From assembly GCF_001949145.1 (NCBI RefSeq), contig NW_019091355.1, positions 2,570,209 through 2,634,208 on the forward strand: a stretch of DNA of 64,000 bases, written 5' to 3'. Every line of letters starts with the position of its first letter. Positions within the stretch are counted from its first letter, which is position 1. This stretch comes from Acanthaster planci (Eukaryota > Echinodermata > Asteroidea > Valvatida > Acanthasteridae). The notes beneath the pieces were generated by a model. It searched no databases. It had not been told where the DNA came from and was given only the letters and a program-made list of their open reading frames with translations. The position numbers and the translations under genes were made by a program. Of this stretch, positions 47,406 to 59,800 are shown in pieces.

Positions 47406-50400
47406 CAATTCGGGGCCCGTAGGAAAAGTAAAACTGAATGAGTTTGATGACTGGTTGGTAGAACATTAATCACAGAGATGTGACTGTATTAACTTGCCAT
47501 TCGCCATCTAAATGTGACAAGCACTGTATGCCCCATACTATGTAGAGCATTCGAGAACAGCATCATAATCTTCCTCATTCAGGTCTCAAATTCACCCAAA
47601 TGCATCTATGAAGCACCCAGAATGCATTGGTTATTAAATTGTACCGATGAAGCTTGAAATCTAATTTGTAAACATTGATGAGGTTGGCATCAGTGCAGTT
47701 GGACAGAGAAATTGGAAGGCTAGACCACGTGACCAGCAAAGGAGTTGAGTGGAGCTGGCCCCGTTGAGGTCACAGACTCCAATCCCTCTCAGTGTCTCTT
47801 TTCAACCTAGCAGAAAAAAAATTGCTTCACCACTTTTGTCCAACGGGGAACTCATCAACACTGTAACTGCAGGAGCGTAATGAATAATGGTAATAGACTT
47901 TAGATTAGAGAGGAGCCCAATGAGATTTCCAACTGAAGGTTATCATTTAAAATTGAGATTTTTAAAAGTAGGGTGTAAACAGTCCATTTCTAAATGCAGA
48001 CCTACTGGAGTTCAAAATTAGACCTGTGCTTGTCCCTGGATTTATCAAGCCTTTGGGACCACCAGGTACATTTTACATCCATGGGCATGCTGCTTGGGTT
48101 TGAATACTCTCTTCTGAACGGGGCTTTTCCAGAATGGAATGTCAAAAACACTGCCAATGTAAATTGATGGGCACTTGAAGCATTGTCTGCATCTAGTCTG
48201 TATCTTGGTGCATGTGCCTGTTACTTACATGTACTTCACGGGATCTATTGTTTGTTTGCCTCTGTGTGACCTTCTGGGGATTGGAAAAAAATTTATGATG
48301 CCACAACAGTGGATGGACATTTCGGAAATTATTGGAGCCTCTTAGCAAATAGCCATTGCGGTAAATCTCTTACCAATGGAGAAGGATTTATCAGTTGCAG
48401 TTGAGTGGCGGTATAGGGCGATGTAGGCCCGATCACAACATTACCATATATGGAGTGGAAACTAAGGTTGCGGTTGGTGTTTGTGATTTGTTATGGTCTG
48501 AATGGGGGGGAGGATAATTCTTTTGATATGGGGGGGGGCCCTGACTGGAGCAGGAATGGAATTGAACTTACAGGTGAATCTAGGGGAACGTTGAAGTGAT
48601 GAGGGACAGGCAAGTTGGACTGGAATGGAACACAGCTGTAGGACAAGCAGGTGGGGGTCGCTGGAAGAATGGAAGGTCCTCCAAACATCGGCCCAGGCCA
48701 GGCTGGTGGAATTTAGGAAGGGAACCCTACGTTCACCCCGCTGCATCGGCAATGCTTGAGAAGTGAGGCGGACTAGATTTTGTTGTTTTGCCATTGCCTA
48801 CCCGACCAGATACGGTAGGTTCATGTAAGGAGTTGATGGGAGTGCAGCCAACTTTACCGGGTGGCGATGGATTTTTTTGGAAAGCCAAGGTTTGGAGAAA
48901 AAGATCAAGTCGGAGGTGTGTTGATATTCAAGCAGCTGTCATGATGCCTACTTTTGATCATATCGTTAAGCTGGTTCCTAGTTTTATTTTTTAATCCCAG
49001 CTGGCATGACAGAAATGGAGAATAGGATGAAAAGCCTAGTTTCTATCCTTTTCCCACGGTGAGCGTAGCAATTAAGAAGGCACCTGCAGTATGCCTAGCC
49101 CCCTCCCCCCTTGACAAGGCAGTGTCACTGTCACCTCAGGGCGTTTCATTTTTTTGACTTTTGATGCCAATCTGCTCTGTGTGTCTCACTATGTCCTATC
49201 CTCCCCCCTCCTGTAGCCTCCTGTATACCCCCCGTCTTTTTCCGCTCCCCAGGGATCCGACCGACAGAATATGTTGATTCATGAGACTTGGTCAGGAAGG
49301 ATTCAGGTATCTAGATCTGCCACATGCTTCCAGAATATTGTCAGCTTCCCAGAACCTGCTCAATTTTCTAGATAGCAGAGCATGTGTATTGAGAGAAGAT
49401 TTGAATAACAGGGTCCTCGAGGGAATGGGTGCATCCAGGAGGGAATCCTAACCTTAATCCTAAACAGCTTCTTTTTTCATCAGTCTGTGACTTTTGTTTT
49501 TTTTCCAAGAGGTTTTCAAGAGTGTAAAGTTGTGAGAAAAATGTGTGTATAGATTCATCATCCTTGGCACAAGCTCATTCAAATGACTGATTGAAAAAAT
49601 AAGTGTCAATGCACAGTTAGTGTTGATTTCAACACAGGTAGGCATTAAGATTTGGCAGAAAGGCCTACTGAAATGTTGTAGGTTGATGTAAATCTTCTCT
49701 TGGAAAGGGTTGAAAAGTCAAAATTGTAGCCTGAGATATTTTTTTCACATTTTGATACACCCCCCCCTTGACTTTTGCCCCAGGAAAAACAGTACCAGGT
49801 GATGCTGGACTCTGTCACTGTCCTGCCGTATCCTTTGATAAAGGCTCCAGCCACCTCTGATCGAAGTCTGAGAACACACTGGAATTACTCAGGTCCTGAG
49901 CATCAACAGTCTAGCTGTAGGGAGTTTATGAATAATTCATGTTTTTTTTAAAGATGTCCAAATTGCAGTTGGCATTTAAGATCTGAAGTGATCCCAGACT
50001 TCATTTTTATTCTTTTGTCTTTACTGAATTTAAGCTTCTTTGCTGAGTGTTCGACAGTGCTAGCATTAGTTGGAATTCATGTCTGAATGCAATCATGCCA
50101 AAGTTTATTGTTTTAAGAACATTTGCTTGATCCCTTGATTGGTCATCAAGCCAACTAGACCCCTCTCTCATGGAATCCATTAACGATGGACAGATCAATA
50201 TTATGGAGCCAATTGCAATCTCATGGTTTGATCTGGCCCACGAAAAGAACTTCCTGGCTTTGTAATTTGAGACATCCTGGAGATATTAATGGCAATCTGT
50301 CTAGGGTATGATCATATGAGAGGCTGTTTTTTTTTTCTCTCTTTGGGTTATGTTCTTGGGAGCATCAAACGCGGGCACACTTGCAGCTGGGGAGGGGGCA

Positions 50401-50800
50401 ACATATCGAGCCTTTCAAGGGAACAGAGCTTGGCAAGAAGTTTTTAAGCTTTACCACACTTTGAATACAAACTAGCACCAAAAGGTCCTGAAATTTTCTT
50501 CCTGTGACAGAGCTAAGATTTTTGTGGAATATTCTGTGTTATTAGATACTTTAAATGATAGCAGCTCAGATCTTGCAAAAGATTAGAGTACTGCATTTGG
50601 TGAGATCTTGATTATTACAACAACAGCCATACAGTATTATTTGGTCATTGGAAAAAACACTGAGTTTCACCCCCAAAGACCTTGTGCTGCAGTTCACGAG
50701 CCCTCAGTAACCTGTTTAGAGTAGACAGTAAATTGTTAGAGGCGGGAGGAATTCCCCCCTAGGTATTCTGGGGAAACCCTCACATCAGAGGGATACTTGT

Positions 50801-50837
50801 AGGGACTGAAAGCCTAATGTGGGGACTGAAAGCCTGA
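50801..50837. repeat. 20-base near-perfect tandem duplication
   Basis: AGGGACTGAAAGCCTAATGT is followed by GGGGACTGAAAGCCTGATC. Confidence 0.8.
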
Positions 50838-51038
50838 TCCGCGTCTTGTCCTGGGAGGTATTCAAGTCGGATTGGAAAGTACAGTATATGTATATCAGAC
50901 TGTCAAACCTTACACATGCCATGGACGTGTTTTCAGAAAAGTCCAAAATTGGGGGCGAAAGACATTTGGAGATCCCTGTTGTGAATTTGTAGCAGGACCT
51001 GTTCCCACGAGGTGAATCTAAAGACCCTTTGTATTTCT

Positions 51039-51125
51039 GTAATTTTGGTTTGGATTTCATGAGATCAGTAATTTTGGTTTGGATTTCATGAGATCAGTAA
51101 TTTTGGTTTGGATTTCAATAGATCG
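51039..51125. repeat. 29-base tandem triplication
   Basis: Three units of about 29 bases containing AATTTTGGTTTGGATTTCA; the first two are followed by identical TGAGATCA spacers and the third is diverged at its end. Confidence 0.9.
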
Positions 51126-52283
51126 AGCAAACTGAAGTCTTTGTTTTGATGTATGAGTGTTTTAAGCATCCTGATGAAAACGAGCATTGTGTACTTGTAG
51201 GTGAAAAACATCAGCACCATTCACTGGCGGCAGAAGCTGGAGGGCCCAGTGGCCATCCCACTTTTTCAACTGGGGGGCCTGGCCTCCCCTCCCCCCCACT
51301 TTCTGCAGGTCCTATAATTGTATGGAGCTCAGTGGATGGAGCTATTAATGACCAATGCCTGATGGTCTAACAACTACCCCCCCCCCCACTACTTTGAAAA
51401 ATGTTCCACTGCTGGTGGCACCATTGTTGATTTATTTTATGCAAGATTTTTGAAGGACCTTTAACTCTGGAGTGGCCCTGGTGAATTGCTACTTGTGTTT
51501 GCAGTTTTGTTAGGTTGGGTCATAAATGTGCCTCGAAAGGTATCATCTCAACCCAGAGATCTGTGAATCAATGCAGCAAGCGATGAATCAGACACGGGTA
51601 GACATTCTCCTTACAACAACCACGCATCTGTGCCAGCGCGTGCCTCTTGCACACCCTGTCTCTAGGTGACTTGGGGGCGTGCGTTCCTGCCAAGAGATAA
51701 TCTTGCACTTCTCTCCTGCGAGGCGCGATGACGACGGGGCTACGGGGGCAAATATGTGCTATCTGAAATGGGTGTGGGTGACATTCCAGTTGCCGCAGAC
51801 TGATGACGTGTGAGTCACTTACACTTTCAGAAAGTACCATCCCGCATCTCGTCAAACTCGAAATAAAAAGCCCAAAGTGCATCTGACACCATTGTCCGTA
51901 ATTTCTTTCAGCCGGACTTGCTTAACTTGTCCTCCCATTTTTGCAATTTTGATAACTCCAGAACAAGTGATAGTTTGTGCAGTTAGAAAAAGATAGTAGC
52001 CAAGTCCTTCAGTGCACCCCTAGGGATCATGGCCAATTGCTTTCAGATGAAGTCAGAGGAAATTCTGAACTTCCTCCTTGGATCTCTTTATCAAGCATGT
52101 TTTGAGGGTCTCTTTCTTAAGACATCATGGTTTTGCCAGGTTCCTTGCTTTTGCCAGAGGGGTGTCTGGGTCCCCTCTGATTCCAATTAGCCCAGCTATT
52201 TCACCCTCTGTGTGACTGCAGTCGAGGGTGACAGTGTTTCAATTTGAAAGCATATTTAGCACAGTTGCAGGCGAGTCCTCTTA

Positions 52284-52430
52284 CAACCATCGCAAGACTA
52301 GTCACAGGATCCGTCACAAGATTATTCACGAGGCCAGACCAGACACAAGTAAACAGTGTGAACAAAAGGAATGCCTCAGTTGAAGTTTAATTTGAATAGC
52401 AGTCGTGACTTGAATTCAGACTGGGTGTCT
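52284..52430. mobile_element. Inverted-repeat family IR-CCATCACAAG, copy 3
   Basis: The left part contains CCATCGCAAGACTAGTCAC and CGTCACAAG. The right part has TTTGAATAGC and GTGACTTGAATTCAGACTGG, shared closely with copy 2. No coding content. Confidence 0.5.
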
Positions 52431-52671
52431 TTTAGGGTTTCGCGATGACCTTGAGAGTTCTCAGATGCATTTTTTCCTCCAAATCAGGTTAAATCCTGGC
52501 TCATGGGAACTTACTCATGCAACTTCATGTACCCGACAAGTTTGATCACTTCAGGTATAATGTATGATGTGCATGCTCTCAAGGGAAAACAAGTACATCT
52601 GTACAGTAGGTGCACAGTGTTCTAAAATCTGGTTGAATCCTCAAAATTAACTTGTGCATGGGAACCTACCT

Positions 52672-53431
52672 TTATAATGGGTGCGTATCGTAAGTCCAAC
52701 GCCTCATAGGTCTGATGCCTCAAAAGTCTGAATTTTCGGACTTATGAGGTGTCAGAATAATGAGGCTTGGGATTTATGGGCAATTTTTTTTCAGCCTCAT
52801 AGATCCGATGCCTGAAAGGTCCAACGCCTCATAAATCCGACGTTCGACCAAGGAGGTGTTGGACTTAATATGAGGCGTCAGTGCGATTGACTGTGAAACA
52901 TGGAGGAGTGCGGGCGACGTGTCGCGAGATTCAACTTTGTTTCCAACTCATGCCCACGGTACTGACCCTGTTAGGAAACTAAATCCAGCAGACTACCTGC
53001 ACTGTTCATACACTGGTCCTGTATTTGTTTAATCCAAAATACCAGTACATGTAAGAATGATGTATGATACTTCGCTAAATATAAGAAGCATTTTTTCAAC
53101 TGTAATACTTTTGAGATCTCAAAAATGTTTGTATGTGTCATAAATAGTACTCCATACTTTCACCGGGAACCAGCCTTGTTCTCAGTGCCATCTTCATATG
53201 CTCATAATGAGCATCAAATCAAACGTTGGATTTTCGAGGTGTCACATTTTTTGAGGAGTTGGATCTGTGCCATGGGCCGAAAAAACCATTGGAACTGTTA
53301 AACGCATTTGTTAGACTTATGAGGCATCGGACTATAAGGCGTTGGACTTACGAACTTTCTTAAATGCTTTTTTGAACTTATGAGGCATCGGAATTATGAG
53401 GCGTCGGACTTACGAGCTGATCCCATTTATA
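52672..53431. mobile_element. Fold-back element F3 with arrays of CGCCTCATAAGTCCGA-like units
   Basis: The left end begins TTATAATGGG and then GTAAGTCCAACGCCTCAT. The right end is the inverse, ATGAGGCGTCGGACTTAC followed by CCCATTTATA. Both arms consist of degenerate 17-19-base units related to GACGCCTCATAAGTC, several per arm, with about 400 bases of unrelated, non-coding interior. It is like F2 in plan but has a different unit sequence. Confidence 0.75.
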
Positions 53432-54677
53432 CTTACGTGACCTGCACATGTTTCATCACTAGATGCATGTCTACACCCACAAGGGTATCACCCTTTTGTG
53501 CATTTGCTTGTGCAATGTTACTAGAAAGACATGCCTAATAAAGGCCACTGTACTGTGTTCCTGGAATGTTGTCATTTGTCAGGCATCTACCTAAGGGAAT
53601 ACCAGTAACACACATGTTAACAGGGGATTGTTGAAATCATTCCATGCATCGACAACCTTGGAATGTAGAAAAGATTCCAGGTTTGACTGGCATATTTTCC
53701 CCCGGTGGGATCTCAAGCGTGCCCTTTTCCATAGAGAGAACCGCTGCATTTTTCCTAGACTGCCAATACCTTAAATAGTGACTTGCCTTTTTTTTTTTTA
53801 CGAGAGTGTCCGTAGGTGACAGTGAGGCATTTTGCAAACATGTGAAGTAGCCCGGATGCACATACCCAGATGTTACCGTCACTGTTTTTGGAGCCATGAA
53901 TCATACATGACGATGACTCTTTATGCAGCCACTCAGTTCGGCCGGGATGGGGGGGGGAGGACGCTGTCTTTGACATTGACAGTAAGCTGGCGGTGAGGAT
54001 GCTAAATATGTCAAGCATGTCCCTTGGAAATTTGTTGTCTCAATAATGTGATTTATACTCTGGTTCTGGGTGAACTTTGCTCCATCCTTATCCCAGTATG
54101 GTTCGGTGGCTTAACTTGGTGTAGGTATGTAAGGCATGCAACCCAGAGCAACAGAGAAATTTTTTTTTTTTCATTTAAAAAAAAATTCCTAAAATTGGAA
54201 TTTTGAAAAAGAGAGCTCCCAGCCTTGTCTGAACCTCCTTTTTCTCTTTTTTTTTGGTCCTTTTTTTCCCTACTTGACCTGTTTTCTTTAAATTAGAGGT
54301 AGGAATTCAGAGAGATTCTTGGATCAACACTGAATAATTTGCTAAGCTCGCAAGCAAGTTTGTTTGTTTTGTTTTTTTGGTTGGAATTTGGACCAAATTT
54401 TTAGATCAACAAAAGAGAAAGGGGACAAAGAGTTGAGGTAAGAGGCGGATGTTTGGATATGAGTTTGCAGTCGGAAATGCTCAACTTGAAATGAAAGCAA
54501 AAGCTTAATTTGTATGGTCCGTTGACATTTTTGGACAGTTTGTCCTGTGTGAAAAAAACAACCTGATCAAATTCCCTCCCCCTCCAAGAAAAAGAAAAAG
54601 TTTCTAAATGTTGAGCTCAAGATGAGAATTGTTTGCATTCCTGATGCCATGTGACATTTTGTACCAGCAACATTTGT
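53432..54677. other. Presumed intron, no exon recognised
   Basis: It holds long T-rich and A-rich runs (for example 54161-54184). Nothing coding is supported. Confidence 0.4.
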
Positions 54678-54679
54678 TT

Positions 54680-54857
54680 GTTTTAATACATTTTTGGCCG
54701 CTTTCAGTGTCATTCAATTATCTTTGTAACAGAAAAGTCATTTCAAACTATGCTGGCATCGTTCCCTTGTTTTAATACATTTTTGGCCGCTTTCAGTGTC
54801 ATTCAATTATCTTTGTAACAGAAAAGTCATTTCAAACTATGCTGGCATCGTTCCCTT
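54680..54857. repeat. 89-base perfect tandem duplication
   Basis: Two adjacent copies of an 89-base unit (GTTTTAATACATTTTTGGCC ... GCATCGTTCCCTT) appear identical. That implies either a very recent duplication or an assembly artefact. Confidence 0.93.
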
Positions 54858-56626
54858 CTCTTAGTTTCCTCTGTGTTTGCTGTTTGGTGTTGTTTTGTCA
54901 CGAGATCAAGTACAGCAAAGAGACTGCTGTTTGAAGCTCACTGTAAAAGTTTGTCAGCGTCAAACAAGTTCCCGAGTGGCCTAAATGCAAGATTTAAATA
55001 ATGTGAATAGCTGCAGTCTGTTTTGTTCCAGTTCCTTCAAGTTTTTCCCTCATACATTCTGAATCATTCGTTGCACTTTAAGGAAGTATATTGGCAGTGC
55101 ATGTGAGGCACTGGAAGTCTTGGGCAGAAGTTGTAGCGAGTGTGCCTGTCATCCTTACTCGTTACCCTTAAAAGAAAAGAAAAAAAATGTTGACTTCCTC
55201 CATAATCCAGAGGGAGTCTCGAGGACTTGATAGCACCTCATCCGTGGCCTTGCAGTCAGACTCGGATGTTTTTCATCCTGCCACCATGTCACATTGTACT
55301 TACTTCATTTGTCGGCAGTCACGCATAGCCAGCTTAATCGTAGTTATCTGAAAATCACATCTTCAGCTCACTGTACCACTCTGTTGGGACTCGTGATTGG
55401 TTTTTACTTTCTATATAGAATGGGTGCCCTGTATCCTTCCCTTTCTTTTGGCGATACACGAAGGGGTGGAAGAAGATGATTACTATGATTATGATGAGGA
55501 CGGGTTCATTTAGTTTAATTTTCATTTCCAAAGGAAGGATAAACAGTTTGTAGATGCAGTCGCAGAAAAAAAAAAAGATTTTAGGTTGTCCACGGGTGAA
55601 GAAGTTGTGTGTACTTCTGCAAGGTTGCCCGAGTTTAAGGACCAAACTTTTGGAATTTCTGGATAGTTTCTGCAAATTTTTCAGAAATTAGCCGGGACTA
55701 ATGCACATGTAGTAGGTTGAGTCTAAAAGATTTTGGTTGGACAGAGGAAATGTTGCATGAACCTCCCTTCCCTTTGCCTTTATCTGACTTTCAAATCCCT
55801 GTGTACGGTGGCGAATATCTGTCAGAGATCACAGTATTCATCTGCAGAGTCTCGGAGATTTAAATTAGGATCTCCTTGCCAGCAAACGCACTTCTTAAAA
55901 ATCAAATATCAGGCTGGCTCTCCCCTTCCTGTCATGAACCTAAAATTTCTTGGACCTCTCCTAGAATAAGTTTGCTCACCCGAAAGCCGAAGCCTGCACT
56001 TTTTGTTGTACACAAGGGCAGTGGCAAGGAATGAACGGAAAAAATATATCTTTGACACAAGTACAGCTGAGGTCACAGTGAAAGTGTGACTGGCCAGGTT
56101 TTTTCTCAAGGGAGACTGCTAAAGAAAGAGAGCGTCACCCACAAGAAGTGACTCCCATCAGATTTACAAACTTCAAAGGGGCATGTGTTTACGATTAGCT
56201 GGAGTTGTTTGGATGCTAATTTCTCTGTGATTTCCTGGAAGCATCACGGTGTTGCTGTACATGTGGATATTAACACAGTGCTGCCAGACTTTTTCAGTCA
56301 GCTTCCTGATACAACCTCAGAAAGTTTTATGGAAGAAAATGAAAAATGGCACAATGCAGCCGGAGGTGTTCCTATCAACCAGGTGTTGACTTTAGCCAAC
56401 TATGTGCATAGGGGGGAGCCAGAAATGAGGAAGAAAATTTACTGCTCCCCAGCTTAAAGGGCGGCTTTGTTGACTGACATCAGGCTGTACATGCCAGATT
56501 GTTTAAAGAAGTCTCCCCGAGATTCTCAGAGGAAAGCAGATGGGTAGGGTGACCAGGAAGCTTCATTTCCGTCCGTTTTCAGTCACAAGGTGAATTGATA
56601 TTTTCCTTTTGGTAAGGCCTTCACCC
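54858..56626. other. Presumed intron, no exon recognised
   Basis: The frame at 56185-56457 is open for 91 codons but has no domain. Confidence 0.4.
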
Positions 56627-56893
56627 GAGTCAAGTTTAGTGGAGTCTCCGAAGGGGCACGGCAGACTTCAGTCACTGTGTGCTGGAACTGGAGCATTGTA
56701 GATGGGGAGATGAACGGGGCACAAACATGATGTTTTGAGAGTTCTTGGGACGGGATGTTTACAGTCAAATTCAGTTGAGTCTCCAAAGGTCACGGTACAC
56801 GCTTCAGTTGTCGCAAGCTAGAACTGGAGCATTGTAAATGGAGAGATGAACGGGGCGTAAACAAAATGTTGTGAGAGTTTCTGGATGGATGTT
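56627..56893. repeat. Diverged tandem duplication of about 134 bases
   Basis: Copy 1 (56627-56760) and copy 2 (56762-56893) share GAGTCTCC.AAGG, GAACTGGAGCATTGTA.ATGG, GAGATGAACGGGGC and GAGAGTT, with many substitutions between. It is an older event than the 89-base duplication. Confidence 0.85.
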
Positions 56894-59800
56894 TTCAGCT
56901 TGTGTCGATGCTTCAGTTTTTCTTTTTTTTTTCTCTCCCAAACCTGAAGGTAAAAAAAAAAGCCGTGAACTTCTTCAAGGTTAGGAAGTAAGCCTTTGGG
57001 AGGCCACACGCACTGTGATAAGATAGCATGGATGGTACTTTCCGTCTGTGACTTTTCTGACTCAGCTTCCCATTGAAATGAACTGCTACTGAAAATTGGC
57101 AAACAAAAAAATAAAAATCTTCATGTGTATATCTTAGGCCAATATTTGTGCACACACGGTACATGAGCTGCTTAGTAAAGTTGTTGGAAGTTATTACATG
57201 TACGTACCATTATTAAAACACAGAAAATAAATTGAGAGCCAGCCACAGAAAAAAACATTCTTTTTCACTGGTAAAAGGTTTTTGTTTTTTTCCAAAGAAA
57301 TGTTTTTTTTATGAATGCGCAAATAAGGCATAACCAGACCACAGTAACTTCCATTTACTGCGGCAAGCTTGTTGTGCCGCTCTGTTGCTTGCGTCTACCT
57401 GCCAACAGGAAATTACAGGTGTGAATGGACAATAACGACTGGAACACCTACAGATGCAATTAATTTTACCAAGTGCCCCGCTGGCCTATAGCAGGGCGGA
57501 TTTGCTTTGAAAAAAAATGGAGCTCATTGTCAGCTCTCTCCTTGCCGGACAATGCCGTTCTCTTCAGCAAGCTACAGATCTCAGCAGGGACAAAGCACCG
57601 CTTGGGTCAGTGCCCCATAGGGGTGCGGCGATACCAGAGAGAGGAACCGTGTTTTGGGGTTTGTCCAAACACAACTGCAAAATTACCACAGTAGCTAACA
57701 TGAATTGAAGCAGAAACCATTTGCTGCACAGAGGGAACTGAACAGCATGATGTGTGCGGGTGACATCTGAGACTTCCAAATTGAAAACTTGAAATTAATT
57801 TCTCAGGGGTTTGAAACTATTGTATGCATGTTCTTTGTCCATGAAAAAGATCTAGAACATTGTGATCACATGCTTCCTTTGACCAATTGACATGAAAGGC
57901 CTTTGCATGCATGCGCTATGCCCTGGGTTGAAATTTGCCCACGCCCCCAGCTGTCTCCTAGCTGCTGAGGGGGAATTTTTTGGGTTTCCAGCAGGTAAAA
58001 GTACACAGAGAAGTATCAACTGATTTTGGACCAACAAATTGAGCACATGTACAAACTCGCTGAATCTTTGATGACTTAATGCCCCCTGTTATTCACAATT
58101 TGCAACATGTGTACAAGTTTGAAGGGTTAACCTTGAATTAACTGATAAAAAATCTCCAATTAGATATTTCCCAAATTGGGAAACAACATAGCCAAGCTGT
58201 CGTCATACTGTTCACTGACGTGAAGCGGGGTTAATTGATGTTGAGAGACAATCAGTGGCACACCTACAAAACGCTTCCAGCCATAGCCGTCTAGCAGGCT
58301 AGTTAAAAAAAAAAAGTTGGCACAGTTCCACATAGTTCCGCTCACACACAGCACCGGGCTGTGTGTAGCAATTAATTAGCAGCTCCACTATCTCCCCTGT
58401 AAACATGTCACGGTGGCGGTTAAAGTCGGACAACTTGAGGGTGAAGCACAAGTTGTGCATGTCTTGTAAGTGATTAGTCAGGGTTCCTTTTTTTTTTTGT
58501 CTTGTGATCACCTCCGCATAGCTCGAGTTGACAAATCATAGTAAAAAGTCATTGCCTGTAGTGTCTGCGAGCTGACTGATGGTGCGGTAGGTGTAAGTCA
58601 CCTACCGGTGTCAGGAAACAAGTCCTGGATAACTTGGGAGTCTTTCTCAAACCGGTGGGTTAAGGTTGTCTTCATTCCAAGCTCTAAGAGCTGTGCATCC
58701 TCCCTTGAAATTACAGAAAGATTGAACCAGAAAAATTAAGATACCTCGTACAAAAGACCTGGATAAAGAGACGTGTTAATTTTTGTCTCAGTGAGTCTAA
58801 TTAATGAAGTTTATTCAAGGCCTATATTGGCACGGTAAAAAATGAGGTCATCGGAGGAGCTGTGTAGCAGATTTGACAAGATAGTTAATAAACTCATTTG
58901 TAAAGTGAATGATTTATTCCACCAGTCCAAAATGTTCCATTTTTCTTTTTTTTTTCGGAAGTTACATACACAGTGTATACTTAATTATTATCGGTTTAGA
59001 GGGTCCAAACTGCAAATAAGGCCTAAGTACCGACAGCCTGTTTCATAAAAAGTGAAGGAAATAATAACAAGTTCATTTGAAATCTAGGACGCTGGAATTT
59101 TAAACCGTTCTATTGATCTGGAGTCAATGTCCAGTCGTCCTTGATTTTCACCACAGGAAGCACCTTCTCCTTGCGACTTCCCCTTTCGGCAAAGTCTATA
59201 CTTTGTGACGCCAGCTTTTGGGGAATATGACATGGACAGGATATCCCGCTCACTTCTCTAAAGAAAAAAACTCATTGCAGAGAAAGTAGCTGTCTTTTAC
59301 CCACTGCGTATACTTCCTCTGCCCTGATTAAAGTCAGACGTTTATTCCTGTTTACTTGGATGTCCTTACGTTTCTTTGTTATTTGCAGATAACAAACCAA
59401 AGAATCGAGACTTGGACACGTAAACAAAGACAAATTTCCTTTAGACAAAGATGTGTGTACACGTACACCTGCTGTACTGTTCAGTATGTCTATCAACTAA
59501 TGGCACTCACTGCAGAAAGAATAATGTAAGCTTACACGTGTGTAAGACTTTTTAAGAGTACATTGTACGACAAATAGCAGTCTTGCTCTTTTGGTCTGGA
59601 ATTGTCGCACTAATAGTTGCCGTTTTTATTTTTCAAATCATTGCGCACTATTCGTATTGGTATGGGATGTACGGCCTAATCACATTTTCATGGGAAATAT
59701 TATAAAAACATCTTTATTTATTGAATAAGTCAGAACGGATTAATGTTAATTTGATTGGTGGATTCAAACACGCAAGGCACATTCCTTTCCTTTCTCGAGG

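Larger units (their letters stand above)
47406..52283. other. Presumed intron, no exon recognised
   Basis: It contains short tandem duplications at 50801-50837 (GGGACTGAAAGCCT unit) and 51039-51125, and an 11-C run at 51377-51387. No coding signal. Confidence 0.4.

Noticed and set aside
56185-56457. 91-codon open frame on the plus strand with a protein-like composition
   Set aside because: No family recognised, no clear acceptor in frame, and the adjacent sequence is tandem-duplicated non-coding DNA.
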